64,000 bases of DNA from Rhodospirillaceae bacterium (lineage in GTDB: Bacteria; Pseudomonadota; Alphaproteobacteria; Rhodospirillales; Rhodospirillaceae): assembly GCA_020852595.1 (NCBI GenBank), contig JADZAK010000091.1, positions 16,976-80,975 of the forward strand, in the 5' to 3' direction. The first letter of the stretch is position 1. Every line of letters starts with the position of its first letter. Shown one piece after another: positions 25,383 to 33,763 of the stretch. The notes under the pieces are model-generated. The model saw only the letters and a program-made list of their open reading frames with translations, searched no databases and was not told the DNA's origin. A program made the translations under genes and the position numbers.

Positions 25383-27422
25383 TCATACCTCGGCCGTAAC
25401 CGCCACATCGGGCGTCTTCACCGGCAGGCGAAGCCGGATGGTGGTTCCATGGCCGAGCCCTTCGCTCAAGGCCTCGATGGTGCCGCCGTGCGCCTCGATG
25501 ATGCCCTTGCAGATCGCGAGGCCGAGGCCGGTTCCAGGCACCGTACGGTCGCGGTGCCGCGCCCGGTAGAACTTGTCGAAGATCGCGCCCAGTTCTTCCG
25601 AGGAAATGCCGCGGCCCTGATCGCTGATGTCGATGGCGACGTCTTCGCCTAAGCGGCGCGCGGTGATCTGGATCGCTGTTTCGGACGGCGAGTATTTGGC
25701 CGCGTTATCGAGTAGGTTTACCAGCACGCTCTCCATCAGCACGAAGTCGGCGTTCACCAGAGGCAGCATGTCTTCGATGTCGGCATAGATTTCGTGCTGC
25801 GTGAGCCGGCGGTGCGCGACGTCGAGCGCGGTCGAGATCAAATCGCCCACATCGGCCCATTGCAGGCGCGGCACCAGCGCGCCGGCTTCCAGGCGGTTCA
25901 TCTGGAGCACGTTCTTCACGAAGCGGTTGAGGCGCTCGGCTTCTTCCAGGATCGTCGTGAGTAGCTCCGTCGTCACGTCGGCGGTGTAGCTGCGGCCGTA
26001 GGAGATGAGGCTCGAGGCCGAACCGATGATGGACGCGAGCGGCGTTCCGAAGTCGTGGGAGATCGCCGACAGGAGCGCCGAGCGCAGGCCCTCGGTCTTG
26101 GAAACCACGCGCGCGTTTTCCAGTTCCTGTTTGCGCAGCGAATGTTCAACGGCAAGGGCCGTCAGGCGGCAGATGGATCCAATGACACGGCGGAACCCGG
26201 CGGAACGCACGATCTCGCGCGCCGTGTTCCGAAGCACGAGGACCGCGACGGTGCCTTCACCGGTCTCCAGCGGTTGAAACGTGGCCTGCATTTCCGGCCA
26301 CATCGACGTTCCTCGGCCCGCGGGCAGGCCCTGACTGAACACCCAGCGCGCCGCCTCGATATCTTCCTGCGTCAGGCTTGAGTGCGGTGGATAAGCCGCT
26401 TGCAGCGCGGCCGCGCGCGCGCGGGGCGAGGCCAGTGCCAAGGTTTCGCGCCCACCGCCGGTGAACGGCGTCAGCAAGGTGGTTTCGCATTCGAAGATGT
26501 CGTTGCACTGGTGAACGATGGCGCGGAAAATTTCCTGCGTGTCGCCGGCGACGGCGATGTCGCGTGTGAGTTGGAACAGCGCGCGGGCCTCGCGCGCCTG
26601 GCGCTGCGCGCGGCTGGCCTGCCGGCGCAAGCCCCCCGAGAGATTGCTGGTGATCGCGCCCACGACCAGAAATAGGATGAATGTCAGCGCGTCCGCCGGG
26701 GAGGATAGCGCGATTTCATAACGCGGCTGATCGAAGAAGTAGTTGAAGATGAACAGGCTCAGAAGTGTCGTGAATGTCGCTGCGCCCATTCCGTACGCGC
26801 TTGCGCTGTAAACGACCGAGGTCATGAACAGCATGACGAGGCCTTCGGCGGGAACGACGCCGTCGAGGAAGCGGACCAGGATGCTCACCAGGCTGACCGC
26901 GAAGGCGCTCAGGATGTAGGCGTGATACCAGGGCCGCTGATCGTCGACACGCCAGGCCAGCCCCAGACGCGTCGTTGCGCCGCTTTCGTGGTTCGGATCG
27001 GGCATCACCTCGATGCGCTGCGGGCGGGCCGCCTGTTCGATGCGCGCGATCATCGATCCGGGCAGACCATGCGAGAAGGCGTGGGCGCGGCGGTTGCCGA
27101 CAATGACCGCCGCCGGCGGGCGCACCGCCCATCCCCCGATCATCGCCTCCAGATCCTCCTGGCTTCGCCACGGCACCAGCGCGATGTTCCAGCGCTCGGC
27201 GAAGACGGTGAGGTCTTCCATGGTGTCCAGGCCCATGAGCTGCGAATGCACGCGCGGCATGGCGCGCACCGCCAGCGTGAGCGGCAAGTCGCGTTCCTGC
27301 GCGGCCCATAAGGCTTCGCGCGCGAATTGGAGAAGGTCGGGCGCCGGACTTGCGATCGCGAGCATATGCGTCGCGCGCATCGGAACCGGCGTGTGTGTCG
27401 GGGCGTGGGCCATAAGCGGCAT
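25383..27422 (-). CDS. KdpD-like sensor kinase lacking the N-terminal KdpD domain
   Basis: 679 residues against about 900 for full KdpD. It begins with a universal-stress-protein-like domain (residues ~16-135), then four close helices with short loops (DUF4118 type, ~165-255), a GAF-like region (~280-420), HisKA (LLSAISHDFGTPLASI, with Gly in place of the usual Arg after HDF) and HATPase (NLLDNAAKYSP, DQGRGIS, GTGLGLAICKG). The N-terminal KdpD domain with its Walker motifs is missing, and the next gene lies only 26 bases upstream, so no space is left for it. It pairs with the KdpE gene. Confidence 0.88.
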   Translation of the reverse strand: MPLMAHAPTHTPVPMRATHMLAIASPAPDLLQFAREALWAAQERDLPLTLAVRAMPRVHSQLMGLDTMEDLTVFAERWNIALVPWRSQEDLEAMIGGWAVRPPAAVIVGNRRAHAFSHGLPGSMIARIEQAARPQRIEVMPDPNHESGATTRLGLAWRVDDQRPWYHAYILSAFAVSLVSILVRFLDGVVPAEGLVMLFMTSVVYSASAYGMGAATFTTLLSLFIFNYFFDQPRYEIALSSPADALTFILFLVVGAITSNLSGGLRRQASRAQRQAREARALFQLTRDIAVAGDTQEIFRAIVHQCNDIFECETTLLTPFTGGGRETLALASPRARAAALQAAYPPHSSLTQEDIEAARWVFSQGLPAGRGTSMWPEMQATFQPLETGEGTVAVLVLRNTAREIVRSAGFRRVIGSICRLTALAVEHSLRKQELENARVVSKTEGLRSALLSAISHDFGTPLASIIGSASSLISYGRSYTADVTTELLTTILEEAERLNRFVKNVLQMNRLEAGALVPRLQWADVGDLISTALDVAHRRLTQHEIYADIEDMLPLVNADFVLMESVLVNLLDNAAKYSPSETAIQITARRLGEDVAIDISDQGRGISSEELGAIFDKFYRARHRDRTVPGTGLGLAICKGIIEAHGGTIEALSEGLGHGTTIRLRLPVKTPDVAVTAEV

Positions 27423-27448
27423 TATGACCCAAATCGGCGGGAATTACC

Positions 27449-28261
27449 TTAAGTCCTGATCCGCAAGGCCGCGCCCGCCGCGATGCTGGCCGCGAAGATG
27501 GCCGCCGCGGCCGCGACGATGGCCGCGCCTGAAGGCACGTCCCAGGCATAGGACGCCGAAATACCGGCGATGGTCGCAACCGCGCCGACGGCGATCGTGA
27601 CGAGGCTCATGGCTTCGGGGCCGTGCGCCATACGCCGCGCCGCCGCCGGCGGGATGATGAGAAGGGCGGTCACCAATAGGATCCCGACGATCTTCATCGC
27701 GATGGCCACCGCGATCGCGACCAGGCCGGTGAATGCAAGACGCACGCCCGTGCTCGCGAAACCCTCGGCGCGCGAGATGTCCTCGCTGACGGTCAGCGCA
27801 ATGAGGCGGCGCCAGAGAACGGCGAGGGCGCCGAGCACGGCGAAACCACCGCCGTAGATCCAGGCAAGATCGGTGTCGGTGATCGCAAGAATGTCGCCAA
27901 ACAGGTATGCGGTCAGATCGAGGCGCACGTTCTGCATCGTGCTGACGGCGATGAGGCCCACGGCCAAGGCGCTGTGGGACAGCACGCCCAGCAATGTGTC
28001 GGTCGGAACGCGCCGCTGAAACTGAAGGGCGAACAAAAGGCCGCCGATGACGACGCAGGTGACGATCACGCCGACGATGGGATCGATGCCGGCCATGAGG
28101 CCGAGTGCGATCCCCATCAGACCCGCGTGCGAAAGAGTGTCGCCGAAGTAGGCCATGCGCCGCCATACGACGAAGCAGCCCAGCGGGCCCGCGACCATTG
28201 CGATCCCGAGGCCGGCTAGAATGGCGCGGATCATGAAGGGTTCAAACACGGCGGGCCTCAA
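27449..28261 (-). CDS. znuB: Zinc ABC transporter permease
   Basis: 270 residues with about eight membrane helices. GDTLSHAGLMGIALG (residues ~35-49) is the conserved block of the ABC-3 metal permease family. It overlaps znuC by 4 bases (ATGA) and sits third in zur-znuC-znuB, so it should be the inner-membrane pore importing Zn2+ with ZnuA and ZnuC. Confidence 0.93.
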   Translation of the reverse strand: MRPAVFEPFMIRAILAGLGIAMVAGPLGCFVVWRRMAYFGDTLSHAGLMGIALGLMAGIDPIVGVIVTCVVIGGLLFALQFQRRVPTDTLLGVLSHSALAVGLIAVSTMQNVRLDLTAYLFGDILAITDTDLAWIYGGGFAVLGALAVLWRRLIALTVSEDISRAEGFASTGVRLAFTGLVAIAVAIAMKIVGILLVTALLIIPPAAARRMAHGPEAMSLVTIAVGAVATIAGISASYAWDVPSGAAIVAAAAAIFAASIAAGAALRIRT

Positions 28262-29055
28262 GTGTGGTTGTGATGACCATGAGTGTGGTCATGGTGGTGG
28301 TGATGCGGATGCGGCGCGCCGTCGGGGCCATGTACGTGATCGTGATGGTGATGGTAGGGCGCAAGCGTCTTCGCGGCCGTTTCGCCGAACAGTTCGACAA
28401 ACGCCCGTTCGCGGCCGACGTCCTCCGGCTTTCCGGAACAGCAGATATGGCCGTTGAGGCAATACACGCGGTCGGTCGCCGCCATGACCACATGCAGATC
28501 GTGCGACACCAGCAGGACCGCGCAGCCGGTGCGCGCGCGTTGGCGGGCGATGATTTGATAGATATCGAGGGCGCCCGCCGCATCCACGTTCTGGGTGGGT
28601 TCATCCAGGACCAGGAGATCGGGTTCCCGCAGCAGCGCGCGCGCGAGCATTACACGCTGAAGTTCGCCGCCGGAAAGACGTAAGGCCGAAACGTCGAGCA
28701 ATTGGCCGATATCGAGTTCCTCGAGCACGGCCTTGATGCGCGCCTCGGACGGGGTATGCGTCAGCGTCAGCACCCTGCGTACGGAGAGCGGCAGCGCTGG
28801 ATCGAGTTGGTAGCTCTGCGGCAGATACGCGACCGTTAACCCCGGCGCGCGCCGGACTTCGCCCGCGTCCAATTTCTCGAGCCCGAGCACCGCGCGGATC
28901 AGCGTCGATTTACCGGCGCCATTGGGACCGATCACGGTCACGATCTCGCCGCGCCCCACCCTGAGATCGACATGATCGAGCACATAGCGGTCGTTGCGCT
29001 GTAGGACCGCGCCGACGAGGGCGACGGCCGGCGTTTTGTCGGCGGCGGCGCTCAT
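28258..29055 (-). CDS. znuC: Zinc ABC transporter ATP-binding protein with His-rich tail
   Basis: 265 residues. Walker A GPNGAGKST, signature LSGGELQRV, Walker B LLVLDEPT and the switch His in LVSHD are intact. The last ~35 residues are exceptionally His-rich (YHHHHDHVHG, HPHHHHHDHTHGHHNHT), a likely cytoplasmic zinc-binding or zinc-sensing tail. It overlaps zur and znuB by 4 bases each, which implies translational coupling and repression by Zur through the shared operator. Confidence 0.94.
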   Translation of the reverse strand: MSAAADKTPAVALVGAVLQRNDRYVLDHVDLRVGRGEIVTVIGPNGAGKSTLIRAVLGLEKLDAGEVRRAPGLTVAYLPQSYQLDPALPLSVRRVLTLTHTPSEARIKAVLEELDIGQLLDVSALRLSGGELQRVMLARALLREPDLLVLDEPTQNVDAAGALDIYQIIARQRARTGCAVLLVSHDLHVVMAATDRVYCLNGHICCSGKPEDVGRERAFVELFGETAAKTLAPYHHHHDHVHGPDGAPHPHHHHHDHTHGHHNHT

Positions 29056-29564
29056 GCGCTCTCTTTATGACAGTGGGCGCAGAGGCCTTGGATTTCGATG
29101 ATCTCGTTTTCGGGAACGAAGCCGTGTTCACTGAGCGTCTTTTTAACCGCGCGCGTCACGGCCGTGCCGTCCATCTCGGTGGCGGACTTGCACGACCGGC
29201 AGATCAGGAAGTGGGCGGTGTGGCGTTCGCTGGCAAGCGCGCAACCGATGAAGGCGTTCAGACTTGCGAGGCGGTGGACCAGCCCGTGCTCCATGAGAAA
29301 GTCGAGCGCGCGATAGACCGCCATCGGCGCGATCTTCCCGCCGTCGGTGTTGAGTTCCGCGAGGATGTCGTAGGCGCCGATGGGCGCATGGCTCGCCCAT
29401 ACGGCTTCCAGCACACGCCGGCGGATTTCGGTCAGCCGCGCGCCGTGTTTTTCACAAACCGTCTCGGCCGTGCGCAACGCATTGGCCGTGCACCGGCTGT
29501 GGTCGTGGTGCGGATGCGGGAAAGCCTGGGGCTTGGACGGGGTCTTGCGGGGGCGGGTTGCCAT
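29052..29564 (-). CDS. zur: Zinc-responsive Fur-family repressor (Zur)
   Basis: 170 residues. The N-terminus is His-rich (FPHPHHDHSRC), followed by the Fur winged helix (LTEIRRRVLEAVWASHAPIGAYDIL, APMAVYRALDFLMEHGLV) and a dimerisation domain with HFLICRSCKS and LCAHCHKESA, two CxxC-type pairs that form the structural zinc site. It leads the zur-znuC-znuB operon, and a 17-base palindrome lies just upstream, so autoregulation with the uptake genes is likely. Confidence 0.92.
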   Translation of the reverse strand: MATRPRKTPSKPQAFPHPHHDHSRCTANALRTAETVCEKHGARLTEIRRRVLEAVWASHAPIGAYDILAELNTDGGKIAPMAVYRALDFLMEHGLVHRLASLNAFIGCALASERHTAHFLICRSCKSATEMDGTAVTRAVKKTLSEHGFVPENEIIEIQGLCAHCHKESA

Positions 29565-29581
29565 TTGCGCGGTGATGATTA

Positions 29582-29598
29582 ATGTTATAACGTAACAT
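29582..29598. promoter_or_regulatory. Zur box between zur-znuCB and znuA
   Basis: ATGTTA-TAACG-TAACAT, a palindrome with 6-bp arms in a 67-base divergent intergenic region. It matches the proteobacterial Zur-site style (GTTA around an AT-rich centre followed by TAAC). One site could control both divergent promoters. Confidence 0.82.
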
Positions 29599-29631
29599 AA
29601 ATAATCGGTCCGGTCCGATCAAGGCGTTGCC

Positions 29632-30525
29632 GTGAGACGTATTCTTTTCTTTATATCCGCCCTTCTGGCTGCCGCGCCTGCCGCGGCGGAAGTTCCCGTT
29701 GTCGTCGCCTCGGTGCGTCCGGTGCAGACCATCGCCGCCGCGGTCATGAAGGGCGTCGGCACGCCCCAGGTTCTGCTCGGCAATGCGGCCTCCCTTCATG
29801 CGCACGCTCTTAAGCCGTCCGAAGCGCGGCTTCTCTCTCGCGCCAAAGTCGTTTTCTGGGTCGGCCCGTCCTTGGAAGTGTTTTTGGCCAAGCCGCTCGC
29901 CGCATTGGCCGGCAAGGCTCGCGTCGTCAGCTTGATAAACGCGCCCGGCCTTGAGGTTCTGCCGTTCCGCGCCGGCGGCGTGTGGGAACAGGCCGAAGCG
30001 CCTCATGACGCGGCGCCCGACGGACACATCTGGCTTTCGCCGCCCAACGCCGTCGCCATGGCCAACGCGATGGCGGACGCGCTCGCGGTGGCCGATCCGG
30101 TGAACGCGACGGAATATTGGGCCAATGCCGAGGCTTTTTCGCGGGACGCCATGGCGCTGGACCGCGATCTGCACATCCGTCTTGCGCCGGTGCGCGTGAA
30201 ACCCTTCCTGGTGTTTCACGACGCCTATCAGTATTTTGAAGCGCGTTATCGGCTGGCGGCGCTGGGAAGCGTCAGTGTCACGCCCGACCAGCCGCCGAGC
30301 GCGCGGCGTCTCGCCGCGATCCAGGAAAGACTGCGTGAGGCCAAGGCCGTGTGCATTTTTTCGGAGCCGCAGTTCGAACCGCGCCATGTGCAGATGCTCG
30401 TCGAAGGCTCGGGCGCGCGCCCGGGCGTCCTTGATCCCGAAGGCGCGTCCCTCAAGGACGGTCCCAATCTCTACTTCACGCTTTTGCGCGGCCTCGCCGA
30501 TGAACTTACGCGGTGTCTCGGATGA
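29632..30525 (+). CDS. znuA: Zinc ABC transporter substrate-binding protein
   Basis: 297 residues from a GTG start followed by a Sec signal (FFISALLAAAPAAA). Cluster 9 metal-binding features include ligand His candidates in SLHAHALKPS, GHIWLSPPNA and FHDAYQYFEARY. The usual charged His/Asp loop is short here (EQAEAPHDAAPDGH). It should deliver periplasmic Zn2+ to ZnuBC. Divergent from zur, with the Zur box between them; its stop overlaps the next gene's ATG. Confidence 0.9.
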   Translation: MRRILFFISALLAAAPAAAEVPVVVASVRPVQTIAAAVMKGVGTPQVLLGNAASLHAHALKPSEARLLSRAKVVFWVGPSLEVFLAKPLAALAGKARVVSLINAPGLEVLPFRAGGVWEQAEAPHDAAPDGHIWLSPPNAVAMANAMADALAVADPVNATEYWANAEAFSRDAMALDRDLHIRLAPVRVKPFLVFHDAYQYFEARYRLAALGSVSVTPDQPPSARRLAAIQERLREAKAVCIFSEPQFEPRHVQMLVEGSGARPGVLDPEGASLKDGPNLYFTLLRGLADELTRCLG

Positions 30526-30818
30526 CATGGCGTAACCGGTTCCTCGGATGGGTGACGCCGATCCTGCTGCTCGCGCAGCTGGCTCTCGCCGTCCACCAGC
30601 TCGAGCACCGCATCACGCCCGACGCACCGACCGCCACCCACGAGTGCGTCCTCTGTAATGTCGTCGCCGGCGCCGCGCCGCCGCCGGAACCCTTCGTCGT
30701 TCTCCCGCCGGATTTCGGTCCGGCCTTGCCAATCGCCTTTGTCGCCGATGCAGCTTGCTGCGAGCATGTCGACACCCATTTCCGTTCACGCGCGCCGCCT
30801 CACTTCGTTGCTGTCTGA
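30522..30818 (+). CDS. Small membrane-anchored Cys/His protein in the zinc locus
   Basis: 98 residues from ATG 30522, which overlaps the znuA TGA (ATGA). A single N-terminal hydrophobic segment (WVTPILLLAQLALAVHQLEH) is followed by a probably periplasmic tail with HECVLCNV (C-x-x-C), ACCEHVDTH and RAPPHF, all possible metal ligands. It resembles the small DUF2946-like proteins often found beside metal receptors, but assignment is tentative. Position between znuA and the receptor gene suggests a zinc role. Confidence 0.68.
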   Translation: MTWRNRFLGWVTPILLLAQLALAVHQLEHRITPDAPTATHECVLCNVVAGAAPPPEPFVVLPPDFGPALPIAFVADAACCEHVDTHFRSRAPPHFVAV

Positions 30819-30875
30819 TCGTTAGCGCGGGCTCATCCCCGCTTTAGCTCACTTACAAAGCAACGGAGTTCTTTC

Positions 30876-32867
30876 ATGCGCCGCCAGCATTTTGGCGTCG
30901 CGGTGTCGTTCATAACGGCCGCGACAAGTCTGCTCCCAATTTCCGCGTATGCCGCCGCCGCGGCCGCGGACAACAATCCGCTTCATATCGATGAAATCAT
31001 CATCACGGCTTCGCCGCTCGCCCGTGACCGGTTTGACGTTGTGCAGGGGACAAGCGTCCTGACCGGCGATGAACTCGCCGCGGCCCTCAAGCCTTCCATC
31101 GGCGAAACGCTCGCCAGCGAGCCCGGCGTGACGTCGACCTTCTTTGGTCCTTATGCCAGCCGTCCGATCATCCGCGGGTTCGACGGCGACCGCATCCGCA
31201 TTCTCTTTGATGGGATCGGCGCCATCGATGCGTCGTCCGTCAGCCCCGACCATCAGACGGCGGGCGATGCGGCCGGCGCCGAGCGCATCGAGGTTCTGCG
31301 TGGTCCCGCCACGCTGCTTTACGGCAGCTCGGCCATTGGCGGCGTCGTCAATATCATCGACGGACGCATTCCATCTGAAGTGCCGGCCAACGGCTACCAC
31401 GGCCATCTGATGGGCGGATACGGCTCCAACGCCGCGGAGCGTTTCGTCAACGGAGGTACGGAAGTAAACGTCACGGACGGCCTGATGCTTCATGCCGACG
31501 GCGGATGGCGCAAAACCGGCGACTACAAGGTCCCCGGTTTTGCCGGTCCCGCGGCCCAGGCCGACGGGATTGAAGGGCGCGTGAGGAATTCCGATGGCCG
31601 CACGGCCCATGGCACCGGCGGCGCTTCTTATGTCTTCGAGGACGGTGTGCTTGGCGCGGCGGTCGAGCGGTTTGCCTCCAATTACGGCTCGCCCGCCGAG
31701 GAAGATGTGCGCCTCGATATGAAGCAAACGCGCGTCGATCTCAAAGGCGAGTTCCGCGATCTCGGCGAAGTCGTCACGACCGTTCGCGTGCGCGGCGCGT
31801 ACGGCGACTACCGGCATCAAGAGCTCGAAGGCGATGCGATCGGAACGACCTTCACCAACCGGGGTTGGGAAGGCCGCATTGAAGCCATGCACGCGCCGCT
31901 TGGGCCGATCAGCGGCATTTTCGGGGTGCAGTATCGCAACCGCGACTTCGCCGCCGTCGGCGATGAAGCTTTCACGCCGGCGTCAAAAACGCGCCAGTTC
32001 GCCGGATTCCTGCTTGAGAGCGCCGCGATTGGGCCGATCAAACTCGAAGGCGGCGGGCGCGTCGAAGGAACCCGCATCCTGCTCGAGGACAATACGCGCC
32101 GTGCATTCACGTCGGGCGCCTTCTCGGGCAGCGCGGCCTACGAATTTGCCGGCGAAACGCTCATCGGCGTTACGGCCTCATGGACTCAGCGCGCGCCGAC
32201 CGCCGAGGAACTGTTTTCGGAAGGCCCGCACCTCGCGACCGACCAGTTCGAGCGCGGCAATCCGGACCTGGGCCAGGAACACGCCACAAATATCGAAGTG
32301 ACCTTTAAACGCAATGCGGGCCCGCTGACCGGCTCGCTCGGTCTCTACCGCACCTGGTTCGACAACTATGTCTTCGCTGAACGGACCGGTGAAGAAGAAG
32401 ACGGGCTGCCGGTCTTCGCGTTCGCGGCGACCAAGGCGCGTTTTACGGGGCTGGAGTCCGAAGTGGCTTTAAGCGTTCTCCACGACGCACATTACGCGCT
32501 CAGCTTCGATGCGGGCCTGGATTTTGTGCGCGCCACGAATGTCACGGCGGGCGAGCCGCTGCCCCGCACGCCGCCGTTGCGGTACCGGCTTGGCGCGGAC
32601 ATGCGCTGGACCATTGTCGAGGGGCGGATCGAAGTGACGGGCTCCGCGGATCAAAACCGGATCTCGCCGTTCGAGACCGCGACGGATGGTTTCACGTTCC
32701 TGAATGCGCGCGTCGGTATCAGCCCCTTCGCGGACCGCGATGTTCAGATCGTCCTGCAAGCGCAGAACCTGACGGACGCGGCGGCGCGGCCGCATACTTC
32801 GTTCCTGAAGGACGCGGCGCCGATGCCGGGACGGGACATCCGCCTTTATTTGCGGGCGAGCTTTTAG
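30876..32867 (+). CDS. znuD: TonB-dependent outer-membrane receptor, ZnuD-like
   Basis: 663 residues with a signal peptide (to AYAAAAA), a TonB-box-like segment (IDEIIITAS), a plug domain and a 22-strand barrel ending in LRASF. The plug segment SVSPDHQTAGDAAGAERIEV followed by RGPATLLYGSSAIGGVVN closely resembles Neisseria ZnuD. In this locus it most likely imports zinc or a zinc complex across the outer membrane. AACGGAG lies 8 bases before the ATG. I saw no second Zur palindrome in front of it, so it is probably transcribed from the znuA promoter. Confidence 0.88.
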   Translation: MRRQHFGVAVSFITAATSLLPISAYAAAAAADNNPLHIDEIIITASPLARDRFDVVQGTSVLTGDELAAALKPSIGETLASEPGVTSTFFGPYASRPIIRGFDGDRIRILFDGIGAIDASSVSPDHQTAGDAAGAERIEVLRGPATLLYGSSAIGGVVNIIDGRIPSEVPANGYHGHLMGGYGSNAAERFVNGGTEVNVTDGLMLHADGGWRKTGDYKVPGFAGPAAQADGIEGRVRNSDGRTAHGTGGASYVFEDGVLGAAVERFASNYGSPAEEDVRLDMKQTRVDLKGEFRDLGEVVTTVRVRGAYGDYRHQELEGDAIGTTFTNRGWEGRIEAMHAPLGPISGIFGVQYRNRDFAAVGDEAFTPASKTRQFAGFLLESAAIGPIKLEGGGRVEGTRILLEDNTRRAFTSGAFSGSAAYEFAGETLIGVTASWTQRAPTAEELFSEGPHLATDQFERGNPDLGQEHATNIEVTFKRNAGPLTGSLGLYRTWFDNYVFAERTGEEEDGLPVFAFAATKARFTGLESEVALSVLHDAHYALSFDAGLDFVRATNVTAGEPLPRTPPLRYRLGADMRWTIVEGRIEVTGSADQNRISPFETATDGFTFLNARVGISPFADRDVQIVLQAQNLTDAAARPHTSFLKDAAPMPGRDIRLYLRASF

Positions 32868-32882
32868 ATTCATAGACGTTGT

Positions 32883-32928
32883 CGCGTTTTCTGCGACGAA
32901 CCGGTTCCCACGTCGTCGGAAAACGCTC
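32883..32928 (-). repeat. 46-base interspersed palindromic repeat, copy B
   Basis: Read on the minus strand it begins GAGCGTTTTCCG and ends AGAAAACGCG, with ACCGGTTCG in the middle. It forms an 8-bp outer stem and a 6-bp inner stem. It matches the element at 39904-39949 at 41 of 46 positions. Confidence 0.8.
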
Positions 32929-32935
32929 TGACGCT

Positions 32936-33640
32936 CTATTCGGCGGCGACGGGTTGTCCCGCACGCACCACCATTCCGCGGCGGCCGGTGTCCAGACGCA
33001 GGACCTGACCGTCGCGGGTCGTGGTGAGGCAATGATCCGGGCCTTCGCCGACCGCGCGCAGTCGCTGCGCGAATTCCACCGCCGTGAAATCTTCCGGCAG
33101 ACGGCAAAGCGCGTCGAAATGCGTTCGTGTCCGGCTGCGTCCCGACCAGACGTCGCCGGAATAGCCGAGCGGTGTCCGGACGTTGGCCAGCTGCGGCGCC
33201 ATGCGCTCCAGCACATGCATCAGCACAACGAGCGTATGGGTGTCGAGGGCGAGACGGTCCCAGCGCACATCGATCGGGAAACGTTCGACGGCGCAGATCG
33301 CCCCGGAGTCCACCGTGGGCGCCATTTCGTGCAGCGTCACGCCGAACTCGCACGCGCCTTCATACAAGGCAAACACCGACGGGAAGATCCCGGGATAGTT
33401 GGGTGGGCCCGGGTGCAGGTTGTAGGCGGGTGAACTCAAGCTCGCCAGCACGCGCCGGGGAAGGATGACGCTCGAGCCGATCGACAGGATCCGGCTTCCG
33501 TCCGGGTCGTTTGCCAGCTCGGCGTCCAGGTCGGCCAGGGTCCAGGCAAAACTTAAGGAGACGCCCGGCGCCGCGCGCCGCAGCGCGTCGGTCAGGGGCT
33601 CCTCGAACTCCCGCTGGGTCATCAGGATCAAGCGGCTCAC
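32936..33640 (-). CDS. Formyltransferase-fold protein
   Basis: 234 residues from a GTG at 33640, chosen because GAGGAT lies 8 bases upstream and VSRLILMTQREFEEPLT is a normal beginning for this fold. The key block YNLHPGPPNYPGIFPSVFALYEG corresponds to the H-x-S-x-L-P-x-Y-x-G loop of formyl-transferases, and GVTLHEMAPTVDSGAI holds the catalytic Asp region (V-D-x-G). The formyl-group acceptor is unknown; it is not Fmt (no C-terminal tRNA-binding domain) nor clearly PurN. Divergent from the Rrf2-suf operon. Confidence 0.75.
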   Translation of the reverse strand: MSRLILMTQREFEEPLTDALRRAAPGVSLSFAWTLADLDAELANDPDGSRILSIGSSVILPRRVLASLSSPAYNLHPGPPNYPGIFPSVFALYEGACEFGVTLHEMAPTVDSGAICAVERFPIDVRWDRLALDTHTLVVLMHVLERMAPQLANVRTPLGYSGDVWSGRSRTRTHFDALCRLPEDFTAVEFAQRLRAVGEGPDHCLTTTRDGQVLRLDTGRRGMVVRAGQPVAAE

Positions 33641-33670
33641 GCTCACAATCCTCGTATGCGATTCAAAGGC

Positions 33671-33706
33671 TTGAATCGTCTTACCCCAGGGCCTATTACA
33701 CCCTGG
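33671..33706 (+). promoter_or_regulatory. Promoter and operator of the Rrf2-suf operon
   Basis: TTGAAT (33671-33676), a 17-base spacer and TATTAC (33694-33699) form a good sigma70 promoter. CCAGGG (33686-33691) and CCCTGG (33701-33706) form a palindrome that brackets the -10 box, the expected place for a repressor. It lies 58 bases before the regulator ATG, so autoregulation of the operon by its first gene is the natural reading. Confidence 0.65.
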
Positions 33707-33763
33707 TAAACAGGACCGAATTAGTCCCACATTCGGCGCGCACGGCCTGTGAGGGCCATAAAA

